DNA of 8,179 bases, from assembly GCA_002869425.1 (NCBI GenBank), contig PKSZ01000617.1, positions 1-8,179 on the forward strand. Direction: 5' to 3'. Source of the DNA: Marinilabiliales bacterium (GTDB lineage: Bacteria > Bacteroidota > Bacteroidia > Bacteroidales > BM523). The notes beneath the pieces were generated by a model. The model searched no databases and was not told the DNA's origin. It saw nothing but the letters and a program-made list of their open reading frames with translations. This document shows positions 1 through 6,894 of the stretch, piece after piece (the first letter of the stretch is position 1; each line of letters begins with the position of its first letter). The position numbers and the translations under genes are program-made.

Positions 1-1240
1 AGTGAATATTGTTGTGCCAGTATCCCGAACCAATTGGGTCATACATCCTGAATGAATTGTGGTTAACCATTTCAAGGTAAGCTGTTTCTGTTGTATTGTT
101 GTAGAAATTAAAATCACCACCAATGATGATATTTTCAAGCTGACTATTGTTTTGGAGATAACTGAAAAAGTTTTGTATTTCTGATAACCTGTCAGATTCG
201 AATCCCATTGATGCTTTTAAATGACAGCTAAAAACATTGAAATATGTGGTATCACCTGTTGATGCGAGGTCGGGTGCTTTATAATATACCTTATAATGGT
301 TGATATCCCTAAGATTAGTAGCAATTTCTGATTGAGCTGCAAGTCCCAGTTTATTGCTATTGTAAAAAAGCATGTTGTCTGTACCGAATCCATCAATGAA
401 ATCTGCTCTTTGATAGTAGTTGATACCATTTGTATTCAGCGCATTGTTAAGTAGAGTATTTGCTCCGGCTTCGCTCTCAAGTTCATTTACTACAATAATA
501 TCCGGCATTGCATCCTGCATAATGGTCTGAAAATCAATATATCTGTCACTTGCTGTTCCCGGATAATTCAGAAGGTTGTAATACATTACTTTTATGGTTT
601 CAGCAGTACTACTTAATTCTGCTAATGAAAGTTGTATGTCATCAGGGAATCGGGGTAATATCTTCCATTCACTGTAACTATATTCAACAATACCGGTAAT
701 ATCATAATGGTTTTCAAGAATAGCTGAAAAGGGATAAAGTTTATCATCAACCAAAGTAATTCCAGACCCATCTGTTGCTCCCCACATTCCGTATCCAGCA
801 TTAGCATTCACACACTCAGCTGAAACAACTTTTACCAAAACACTTTCATATTGCTCAGCGTCAACTTCAGCAGTCGATATCTCAACCGGGTCAATGGTAT
901 TTCCAGATGAATTAACTGTAAATGATGTAATTGTTTTCAGTTCTGTAAGGTCGTAAAATTCATCTACTACAGCAGTTATGGTAATGTTATCACCGGGATT
1001 TGGGTAGTAAATATCATCGTAAACATACACTCCATTCCAGGCTCCACTTCCATCCTGTATCCAGTATGCACCGGATATAGTGTCAGTTACAGTTCCGGTA
1101 ACCGTTACTTGTTGTCCAATATATGGCGAATCACCAGCCGCATCTGTAGTATACTGAATGTCATAAATAGAAACACTCGTTTGTGCATTACCAAATATCG
1201 CAATAAGCAGTAAGCCTAAAATCATCAATGCTTTTTTCAT
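1..1240 (-). CDS. Secreted endonuclease/exonuclease/phosphatase-family nuclease with tandem OB-like N-terminal region (C-terminus outside window)
   Basis: The frame is open from the ATG at 1240-1238 to the window edge, giving 413 codons and no stop, so the gene is cut by the edge rather than broken. Residues 1-20 form a Sec signal peptide (basic MKK, hydrophobic core, ending GNAQ). Residues 40-110 and 133-200 look like two OB-like units. Each has a strand run, a D-G-S-G turn (63-66 and 157-160), a short strand ending in acidic residues, and a 'G-V/A-V-E/D' strand. From about residue 216 comes the EEP fold: YNLLNYP (Asn222), VNELE (metal-binding Glu253), SCHLKA (His340) and GGDFNF (Asp376, Asn378). 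The final SDH catalytic motif and any type IX secretion sorting domain would lie beyond the window. Family knowledge: Mg-dependent phosphodiesterases, often extracellular DNases in Bacteroidota. The exact substrate (DNA, RNA or other phosphoester) is not resolved. It is divergent from the transport operon, with no evident functional link. Confidence 0.9.
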   Translation of the reverse strand, partial: MKKALMILGLLLIAIFGNAQTSVSIYDIQYTTDAAGDSPYIGQQVTVTGTVTDTISGAYWIQDGSGAWNGVYVYDDIYYPNPGDNITITAVVDEFYDLTELKTITSFTVNSSGNTIDPVEISTAEVDAEQYESVLVKVVSAECVNANAGYGMWGATDGSGITLVDDKLYPFSAILENHYDITGIVEYSYSEWKILPRFPDDIQLSLAELSSTAETIKVMYYNLLNYPGTASDRYIDFQTIMQDAMPDIIVVNELESEAGANTLLNNALNTNGINYYQRADFIDGFGTDNMLFYNSNKLGLAAQSEIATNLRDINHYKVYYKAPDLASTGDTTYFNVFSCHLKASMGFESDRLSEIQNFFSYLQNNSQLENIIIGGDFNFYNNTTETAYLEMVNHNSFRMYDPIGSGYWHNNIH

Positions 1241-1282
1241 ACTTTTCTTGTTTTAGTGAATATTACAAAGAAATGAAATTCT

Positions 1283-1294
1283 CGTATAAATACG
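1283..1294. promoter_or_regulatory. Short palindrome CGTAT-AA-ATACG upstream of the nuclease
   Basis: This is a perfect 5-bp-arm palindrome with a 2-bp AT centre. Its near edge is 42 bp upstream of the nuclease start codon, within normal reach of a promoter for that gene. It could be an operator. A 12-bp palindrome in AT-rich DNA can also arise by chance, so this is a weak call from sequence shape only. Confidence 0.2.
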
Positions 1295-1382
1295 TAATCT
1301 GACAGTATTTGATACATATTTCTCTCAATTTATGGATTTACTTTTGTAAAACATATTTCATCACAAAGAGATAATTGGGGTA

Positions 1383-1411
1383 TTGTTTATTCATAAACTT
1401 TAATACATTTG
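1383..1411 (+). promoter_or_regulatory. Candidate Bacteroidota-type promoter for the transport operon
   Basis: TACATTTG at 1404-1411 matches the Bacteroidota -7 consensus TAnnTTTG exactly. ATTG with its TTG at 1383-1385 lies 18 nt upstream and would serve as a one-mismatch -33 box (consensus TTTG). Transcription would start near 1416-1420, leaving a leader of about 135 nt before the receptor ATG at 1554. This is the only complete -7 match I found in the intergenic region on the plus strand. No second promoter was seen between the operon genes, where the gaps are too short to hold one. Confidence 0.5.
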
Positions 1412-1416
1412 CAAGA

Positions 1417-1443
1417 GTGTTACTAAATGACAATAAGTAACAC
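1417..1443. promoter_or_regulatory. Inverted repeat GTGTTACT-N11-AGTAACAC at the predicted transcription start
   Basis: The two 8-bp arms (1417-1424 and 1436-1443) are perfect reverse complements separated by 11 bp. They begin 5 bp after the -7 box, so the element covers the predicted +1 site. That position is typical of a repressor operator. In RNA the same arms could form an 8-bp stem at the extreme 5' end of the leader. The cognate regulator is not in the window. I do not recognise the arms as a known Fur, ModE, BirA or similar site, so no regulator is assigned. Confidence 0.45.
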
Positions 1444-1528
1444 ATATTTATAATGACTTGACAATGGCATATAAGAAAAAGAGTTACTGATTATTTGCAA
1501 TATCAATAGAATTATTTTCTGGTAAGAA

Positions 1529-1544
1529 GTGTTACGAAATTACA
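1529..1544 (+). repeat. Imperfect direct copy of the operator-like half-site, next to the receptor start
   Basis: The 16 bases here match the 16 bases at 1417-1432 at 14 positions (GTGTTAC, one mismatch, AAAT, one mismatch, ACA). The copy ends 9 nt before the receptor start codon at 1554, so a protein bound here, or an RNA structure pairing with it, could block initiation. A further GTTAC core lies at 1483-1487. With 1419-1423 and the reverse-complement core at 1437-1441, the leader holds four such cores within about 120 bp. Confidence 0.35.
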
Positions 1545-1553
1545 AATATTAAT

Positions 1554-3983
1554 ATGATGAAACAGTTTGTATTTTTTGCTTTGTTGGTATTTATATTACC
1601 ATTCCAATTGTTAGCGCAACATTCCATAAGCTTAAAAGTTACTGATAAGGAAAACAAGAAAGCACTTGAAGGTGTAAACATTATTATTGAAAACACCCAG
1701 GAAGGTGGCATAACAGATATTAACGGAGAATTGACATTGAAAAATGTTTCTGAAAATTCTGAAATTAAAATTTCTTGTTTGGGATATGAATCAAAAACCG
1801 TAAAGGCAAGTAGTCCTGAAATATTGATTGAACTATCCAAAGAATCCATTCAACTGGATGAATTTACAATTAATGCAACGTATACCAGACCTGTAAAAAG
1901 AGCTGCTGAAGAATTATATACCGGAACAGAGATAACAAGTAAAGGACTTGAAAAGTTAGGAATTCCTGCAAAAAGTAGTGTTTACAATTCTATAAATATT
2001 TTACCAGGTATCGATGTTGAATCACAAGATGCCTATGGCCTTTCTGATAAAGTAATGCGACTGCGAGGTGTTCGAAACTATTTTGGAGGATTAACCATTG
2101 AAGGTTTTCCGAATTATGGAATCATGCCTATTGGTGCACGCGATAATATATACGATACTGAAAATATTGATGGAATCGCAGTCTATAAAGGAGCTACTCC
2201 AGCTGATCTGGGAACAGCAACAGGAAATAAAGGAGGAGCACTGGAGTTGATAATTAAGCGTCCAAAAGAAGAGTTCAGTGTTGAATTGGATCAGACAGTT
2301 GGAAGCAGTTCGTTTATGCGATCATTTGTAAGATCTGATTTTGGAATTCCTCAAACAGGTACAAATGCTTTTGTTTCTTATTCTTATACACTGGCCGACA
2401 AATGGAAAGGAGAGGGCAAGCTGGGTCCCCGGCATAACTCCATGATGGGCATTACTAAGAATATTGGAGAAGATTTTACATTGGAAATTTTCACAAACTA
2501 TAACAACATCAATAGAAATAGTTTCAGGAAATTAAATTATGAAAATGCTGAAAATATAAAAGAAGATTATGACATTACATATAATACAGAACTGACAGGT
2601 AATCCATCAGAAGATGTTAACTATTTTGACTACAATACTGGAGAGTTTATAAATAAAGATATATTTGGCATTGTTCATTATAAACTTAATGAGCAGATTA
2701 AAACCAACCTGCGGATGTATTATTCTGGTGAAGATGCCAGTTATTTGGAAACTGTTCAGAAAGGCTCAAATTTTCTAGTATTCAACAGGGTGCGAGATAT
2801 AGACAGGATGGGAATTATTCCTGAAGTTAGTGGAAAATACAGGAACTTATCATATTCGGCAGGTTATTGGTTTGAATCATGTGATAATCATGCCAGTGTG
2901 TATCAAAAAGCGATAATTCCTGATGGATTAAAAGATCTGGGTTATGCATATATTGTAAAGAAGGAAAAACCGGGACAGATTCATAGTCCTTACATTAAGG
3001 TATCAGCAAAAACTGGTAATTTTCGCTTTCAGGCCGGATTAAAAGCCTTTAACTTTCATGATGCAGAAGGTGATATTTATCAGGCACTTTCAGCAACAGA
3101 ACTTAACAGTGAACCTACAGAGGCATTGCATCTGGATGAAATTAATTTCTTTAAATTGCTGCCAACTGCCGGAGTTGGTTATAACATTACAGAAAAAAGC
3201 CAGGTGTATTTCAATTATGGTAGAAACTACATGAGACCATATATGTATAGCCCGATAATCAGCCTGTATATTAAAAACATGGATAAATTTATGTCAAAAG
3301 GGATGACCTTACAGAATATCTTCGATTCATGGGAAATGGAAACATCTGATAATTTCGATCTGGGATACAGATTTTCGGGTAAAAAGATATCTGTAAACTC
3401 ATCAGTATTTTATGCCATGCATCATGATGTGCTGGCTTCGGTTTATAACCCAGAGGTAAATCTTGATTATTATCAGAATGCAGGTGAAATGACGAGTTAT
3501 GGAACAGATCTGGAAATATATTATTATCCGGTTGATGAATTTTCATTTTTCATCAATCCTGCTTATCACAAAATGAGTTACAATGATGATATTTTGAGAA
3601 AAGACGGAGCCACTTATTCCGTTATTGAAGTTGAGGGTAATCAATCCCCGGCAACTCCTGTTTTTTATTTCAAAGCTGGAGGATCATATACCTGGAAGGG
3701 CCTCTCTTTTGCTCCTATGATAAGATATACAGGAGAGCGCTATGGTGATGCTACCAATATTGAGCGGGTTGCTCCTTATACGGTTATCGATGCGAACCTG
3801 TCATATACTTTTAAAGATATATCGATATTTAAAGATCTTGCAATTTCTTGTCAGCTTTTAAATCTAACGGATGAAAAATATGTTGGGTGCATAGATGTAT
3901 CTGATGATAGTAGCAATGGAAGCGCCGTATACTATGCAGGTTCACCCAGAACTTTTCTTATTAATGTAAAAGCGCTATTTTAA
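1554..3983 (+). CDS. TonB-dependent outer-membrane receptor
   Basis: This 809-aa protein should take up a large or scarce ligand across the outer membrane using TonB energy. Residues 1-21 are a signal peptide (cleavage in LLAQ). Residues 23-95 form a carboxypeptidase-regulatory-like beta domain typical of Bacteroidota receptors. LDEFTINA at 101-108 sits where a TonB box is expected. The plug spans about 115-236, with the usual NILPGIDV, MRLRGVRNYFGG and IDGIAVYKGATPADLG segments. The rest is a beta-barrel ending in an aromatic residue (NVKALF). It is shorter than SusC proteins (about 1000 aa) and has no SusD partner, so it fits a metal-complex or cofactor receptor better than a glycan importer. 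The downstream periplasmic-binding and ABC genes support this. The start could be either ATG of the ATGATG pair. The ligand cannot be read from sequence; siderophore, haem, corrinoid and oxyanion complexes are all open. Confidence 0.93.
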   Translation: MMKQFVFFALLVFILPFQLLAQHSISLKVTDKENKKALEGVNIIIENTQEGGITDINGELTLKNVSENSEIKISCLGYESKTVKASSPEILIELSKESIQLDEFTINATYTRPVKRAAEELYTGTEITSKGLEKLGIPAKSSVYNSINILPGIDVESQDAYGLSDKVMRLRGVRNYFGGLTIEGFPNYGIMPIGARDNIYDTENIDGIAVYKGATPADLGTATGNKGGALELIIKRPKEEFSVELDQTVGSSSFMRSFVRSDFGIPQTGTNAFVSYSYTLADKWKGEGKLGPRHNSMMGITKNIGEDFTLEIFTNYNNINRNSFRKLNYENAENIKEDYDITYNTELTGNPSEDVNYFDYNTGEFINKDIFGIVHYKLNEQIKTNLRMYYSGEDASYLETVQKGSNFLVFNRVRDIDRMGIIPEVSGKYRNLSYSAGYWFESCDNHASVYQKAIIPDGLKDLGYAYIVKKEKPGQIHSPYIKVSAKTGNFRFQAGLKAFNFHDAEGDIYQALSATELNSEPTEALHLDEINFFKLLPTAGVGYNITEKSQVYFNYGRNYMRPYMYSPIISLYIKNMDKFMSKGMTLQNIFDSWEMETSDNFDLGYRFSGKKISVNSSVFYAMHHDVLASVYNPEVNLDYYQNAGEMTSYGTDLEIYYYPVDEFSFFINPAYHKMSYNDDILRKDGATYSVIEVEGNQSPATPVFYFKAGGSYTWKGLSFAPMIRYTGERYGDATNIERVAPYTVIDANLSYTFKDISIFKDLAISCQLLNLTDEKYVGCIDVSDDSSNGSAVYYAGSPRTFLINVKALF

Positions 3984-3986
3984 AGT

Positions 3987-5051
3987 ATGCAGAGATACAG
4001 TATTTTATTTCTATGCTGGGTTTTTATAACATTTAATGCGTGTTCTTACCAGGAATCTGAAAGTTCAGAAAATTCAATTGAATATACAGATATGCTTGGG
4101 CGCAAAGTTTCAATTAATGGGAAAATTGAAAAGATTGTTGGCCTTAAAGCGGGATCGCTAAGATTGATATCTTACCTTGATTGTGGTCGAAAGGTTGTCG
4201 GTGTTGAAGAAATAGAAAAAAGAAGCCGTAAACCTTATAATTTTGCGAATCCTTTATATGATTCACTGCCTGTTATTGGTCCAATTCATGGTGGTGATCC
4301 TGAATTGATCTCATCCGTTAATCCTGATCTTATTATTATGTCTTATTGTACAAGAACAGAGGCAGACAGACTGCAAAAACAGACAGGAATTCCTGTATTG
4401 GCAATTCGTTATGGAGATTTGGAAACCAGTGATCAAACATTATTTCCGGCATTGCAGTTGCTGGGTAAAGTATTGAGTAAGGAAATGCGTGCAAAATCAC
4501 TTATCCAGGGAATTGATTCGCTTATTGAGGATCTGGAAATGAAAACAAAGGGCATTAATAGCAATGAAACAGTTTATATGGGAGGGTTATCTTCACGAGG
4601 TGCACATGGATTGTTTTCAACAGAACCGGATTATATCATATTTCAGCTGATTCATGCAAACAATTGTGCATCTGTAATCGACTCAAAGAAAATAATTTAC
4701 ATTGATAAGGAGCAACTTATTCAATGGAATCCTGATAAAATATTCATTGATATAAATGGCTATTCTATTGCAAAAGAAGAATTAAGTTCAGATAATTATT
4801 ATGAATATCTGAAAGCTGTGCAATCAGGAAATCTTTATCTTTTGCATCCATATAACTGGTATTCTACTAATTTTGCAACAGTATTGGTAAATGCATATTA
4901 TGTTGCTTCTGTTTTGTATCCTGAACAATTTAGCAATATGGATATTAAAGCCAAAGAAGATGAAATTTATCGTATTTTCTTATCGGAGCCAGTAGGTGAA
5001 CAAATGAACGCATTATATGGTGATGTACGAAGAGAAGATTTTGATCAATAA
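3987..5051 (+). CDS. ABC transporter substrate-binding lipoprotein, class III (BtuF/FhuD/MolA-like)
   Basis: The 354-aa protein begins with a short hydrophobic signal and a lipobox-like FNAC, placing the lipidated Cys at residue 19. It is therefore membrane-anchored in the periplasm. The mature part has the two-lobe class III fold. The first lobe runs from about residue 34 (MLGRKVSI, then VGVEEIEKRSRKPYNFANP) through ELISSVNPDLIIM at 106-118. A long connecting helix follows at about 150-188. The second lobe starts at ETVYMGG. Subfamily marks are GGLSSRGAHGLFSTEPDY (199-216), HPYNWYSTNFATVLVNAYY (287-305) and LYPEQF (310-315). I recall these from 'iron-complex' binding proteins of anaerobic bacteria and archaea rather than from enterobacterial BtuF. 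Acidic residues 73-76 (VEEIE) are candidates for docking to permease arginines. It starts 3 nt after the receptor stop and its TAA overlaps the permease ATG by one base. The ligand is unassigned. Confidence 0.9.
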   Translation: MQRYSILFLCWVFITFNACSYQESESSENSIEYTDMLGRKVSINGKIEKIVGLKAGSLRLISYLDCGRKVVGVEEIEKRSRKPYNFANPLYDSLPVIGPIHGGDPELISSVNPDLIIMSYCTRTEADRLQKQTGIPVLAIRYGDLETSDQTLFPALQLLGKVLSKEMRAKSLIQGIDSLIEDLEMKTKGINSNETVYMGGLSSRGAHGLFSTEPDYIIFQLIHANNCASVIDSKKIIYIDKEQLIQWNPDKIFIDINGYSIAKEELSSDNYYEYLKAVQSGNLYLLHPYNWYSTNFATVLVNAYYVASVLYPEQFSNMDIKAKEDEIYRIFLSEPVGEQMNALYGDVRREDFDQ

Positions 5052-6124
5052 TGAAAGAGCATAGAGATACCATAAATAGTAAATATAGACTGACTTTACG
5101 CAAGAAAAGTATCTTTATGATATTGGTATTTGTCCTATTGCTGGTTTTTATGCTGATGGGATTATGTCTAGGTGCATTTCGTACTGGATTATCTGAAACA
5201 TTGATGGCCTTATTTCAGAAAGGAGAAAGCAATTTTATACATATTGTGTGGAATATACGAATGCCAAGAGTATTGTCGGCAGTAATTGCGGGTTCTGCTT
5301 TATCTGTTTCGGGAGCAGCAATGCAGGGGATACTTAAAAACCCACTTGCTTCACCTGTAACACTGGGAATATCACATGCAGCTGCCTTTGGTGCTGCTTT
5401 TGCTATCATTATTCTTGGGGCAGGTTCATCTTTTGCTGGTTCAGAGAATTTTTTTAATGCTCCGTATATTGTTAATTCATCTGCTTTTGTGTGGAGCCTA
5501 ATAAGTACTGCATTTATATTGTTACTTTCAAGATTGAAAGGATCTACGCCTGAAATTATTATTCTTAGTGGCGTAGTTGCCAGTTCTTTGTTTGTTGCAG
5601 GTACATCGGCTTTACAATATATGGCTGATGATATACAGCTTTCCTCAATAGTATTCTGGATGTTTGGAGATTTGGGAAAAGCAAGTTGGAATGATTTTTA
5701 TATACTGAGTATTGTTACAGTTCTTGCTCTATCATATTTTATCTTCAACAGGTGGAACTATAATGCCATGAATGCAGGGGATGAAGTAGCCAAAAGTATG
5801 GGTGTTAAAGTTGAAAGGCTTAGGATCGTTTCAATGCTGGTTGCTTCACTGGTTACAGCAATGGTAGTGTCATTCTATGGTATTATTGGCTTTGTTGGTC
5901 TTGTAGTACCACATATTACCCGGCGCATAATTGGATCAGATGATCGTTTTTTGATTCCGGCATCAGCATTAGCAGGGGGTGTGTTTCTACTGGTGTCAGA
6001 TATAGCAGCAAGAACCATCTTATCTCCAGTTATTATTCCTGTAGGAATATTGACTTCATTTATTGGAGCACCTTTGTTTATTTACTTGTTGATAAAAGGA
6101 ATAGGAAGGGGGCAGTGGCAATGA
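5051..6124 (+). CDS. FecCD/BtuC-family ABC transporter permease
   Basis: This 357-aa inner-membrane protein should form the dimeric channel for the complex delivered by the upstream lipoprotein. A basic cytoplasmic N-terminus of about 19 residues leads into the first membrane helix (20-42). Further hydrophobic segments lie near 71-90, 106-125, 143-160, 167-188, 214-233, 258-283, 303-320 and 327-348. Family signatures are present: MQGILKNPLASPVTLG (91-106), FWMFGDLG (202-209), the ATPase-coupling loop GDEVAKSMGVKVERLR (243-258) and FYGIIGFVGLVVPHITRR (275-292). After LG at 105-106 the family's usual glycine/serine-rich run is ISHAAAFGAAFA here, with a histidine. Length is normal for the family. 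It starts inside the stop of the preceding gene (TAATG) and ends in an ATGA overlap with the ATPase gene, implying translational coupling and fixed stoichiometry. Confidence 0.94.
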   Translation: MKEHRDTINSKYRLTLRKKSIFMILVFVLLLVFMLMGLCLGAFRTGLSETLMALFQKGESNFIHIVWNIRMPRVLSAVIAGSALSVSGAAMQGILKNPLASPVTLGISHAAAFGAAFAIIILGAGSSFAGSENFFNAPYIVNSSAFVWSLISTAFILLLSRLKGSTPEIIILSGVVASSLFVAGTSALQYMADDIQLSSIVFWMFGDLGKASWNDFYILSIVTVLALSYFIFNRWNYNAMNAGDEVAKSMGVKVERLRIVSMLVASLVTAMVVSFYGIIGFVGLVVPHITRRIIGSDDRFLIPASALAGGVFLLVSDIAARTILSPVIIPVGILTSFIGAPLFIYLLIKGIGRGQWQ

Positions 6125-6894
6125 TAAGGGCAGAGAATCTCACTTTTGCTTATGCCAGCGAACCTGTTTTGCAGGCAGTGAATTTAGAATTTCATGAAGG
6201 TGATTTTGTAGGTTTGGTAGGTCCTAATGGCTCTGGCAAAAGTACACTGATAAAATGCCTCAATGGTCTTTATAAACCAGGAGAGGGGACTGTTTCGCTT
6301 GACTTTAAGCAATTGCAAAATTTTGATAGTAGGGAGTTGGCCAAACAGATGGCTTATGTACCTCAAAGTTTTGGACGAATAATGCCTGTTTCGGTATATG
6401 ATGCTGTTTTGTTGGGGCGCAAACCCTATATTTCATGGCGACCAGGAAAAAATGATCATAAAATAGTGCTTAAAGTCTTAAAATCGTTGGACCTTGAAGA
6501 TATTAGCATGCGAAATGTCACAGAGCTGAGTGGTGGACAGAAACAGAGAGTATTTATTGCCCGGGCATTAGCCCAAAATCCAAGATTTATTTTTCTGGAT
6601 GAGCCCACTGCAAATCTGGATCTACGTCACCAGATAGAAGTTTTAAACCTATTGAAGCGTATGGCTAAAGATGGAATTGGTATAGCCATCTCGGTTCACG
6701 ATTTGAATACTGCCTCAAGATATTGCACCAAAATAGTAATGCTTAACCAGGGGAAAGTATTTGCACAGGGAGGAAATGAAATATTAACAGAGGGTAATAT
6801 CTGCAAATTGTATGGCGTAGATATGAAAATTATTAAACAGGATAATGAAAATTATTACATACCTAAAATAAAATGCGATTATGATAGAAATTAA
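6121..6894 (+). CDS. ABC transporter ATP-binding protein (BtuD/FepC/HmuV-like)
   Basis: This is the cytoplasmic ATPase of the importer, 257 aa from the ATG chosen here. All nucleotide-binding motifs are intact: Walker A GPNGSGKST (34-42), Q-loop Gln82 in YVPQSF, signature LSGGQ (136-140), Walker B FIFLDEP (156-162), D-loop NLD (165-167) and the H-loop His193 in SVHDLN. The LLGRKPY segment after the Q-loop is typical of the vitamin B12/iron-complex ATPases. I prefer the ATG at 6121, which overlaps the permease stop as ATGA and has a purine run (6103-6112) ending 8 nt upstream. An in-frame GTG at 6115 would add two residues but sits only 2 nt after that run. The C-terminal tail (about residues 235-257) runs on past the usual end and overlaps the next gene by 14 bp. 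Confidence 0.93.
   Translation: MIRAENLTFAYASEPVLQAVNLEFHEGDFVGLVGPNGSGKSTLIKCLNGLYKPGEGTVSLDFKQLQNFDSRELAKQMAYVPQSFGRIMPVSVYDAVLLGRKPYISWRPGKNDHKIVLKVLKSLDLEDISMRNVTELSGGQKQRVFIARALAQNPRFIFLDEPTANLDLRHQIEVLNLLKRMAKDGIGIAISVHDLNTASRYCTKIVMLNQGKVFAQGGNEILTEGNICKLYGVDMKIIKQDNENYYIPKIKCDYDRN

Larger units (their letters stand above)
1241..1553. other. Divergent intergenic region between nuclease and transport operon
   Basis: This 313-bp AT-rich stretch separates the two divergent start codons. It holds no plausible ORF of its own; the minus-strand ORF that enters it from 1849 is a shadow of the receptor gene. On the plus strand it contains a candidate promoter (1383-1411), an inverted repeat (1417-1443) and a partial second copy of that element (1529-1544). 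Near the nuclease it contains a short palindrome (1283-1294). I looked for a TAnnTTTG box driving the nuclease (CAAAnnTA on the plus strand) and found no convincing match. I also looked for a cobalamin-riboswitch B12 box (GCCACTG-like) in the leader and did not find one. Confidence 0.7.

Noticed and set aside
217..807. Two short minus-strand ORFs (217-429 and 622-807)
   Set aside because: Both are out-of-frame shadows inside the continuous nuclease reading frame that runs from 1240 to the window edge.
1458..1474. sigma70-like promoter (TTGACA at 1458-1463, TATAAG at 1469-1474)
   Set aside because: The spacing is only 5 nt and the position 17 nt after TTGACA reads GAGTTA. Bacteroidota use a different consensus, and a good TAnnTTTG box lies upstream.
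1412..1553. Cobalamin riboswitch in the receptor leader
   Set aside because: The operon resembles btuB-btuFCD, so I searched for the B12 box (GCCACTG-like) and a GC-containing multi-stem fold. The leader is AT-rich, short (about 135 nt) and has no such box.
1532..1849. 105-codon minus-strand ORF overlapping the receptor start
   Set aside because: It lies almost wholly antisense to the signal peptide and N-terminal domain of a clear TonB-dependent receptor and resembles no family I know.
1554..3983. SusC-type glycan receptor
   Set aside because: There is no SusD gene, the length is about 200 residues short of SusC, and the following genes are a metal-complex-type ABC importer.
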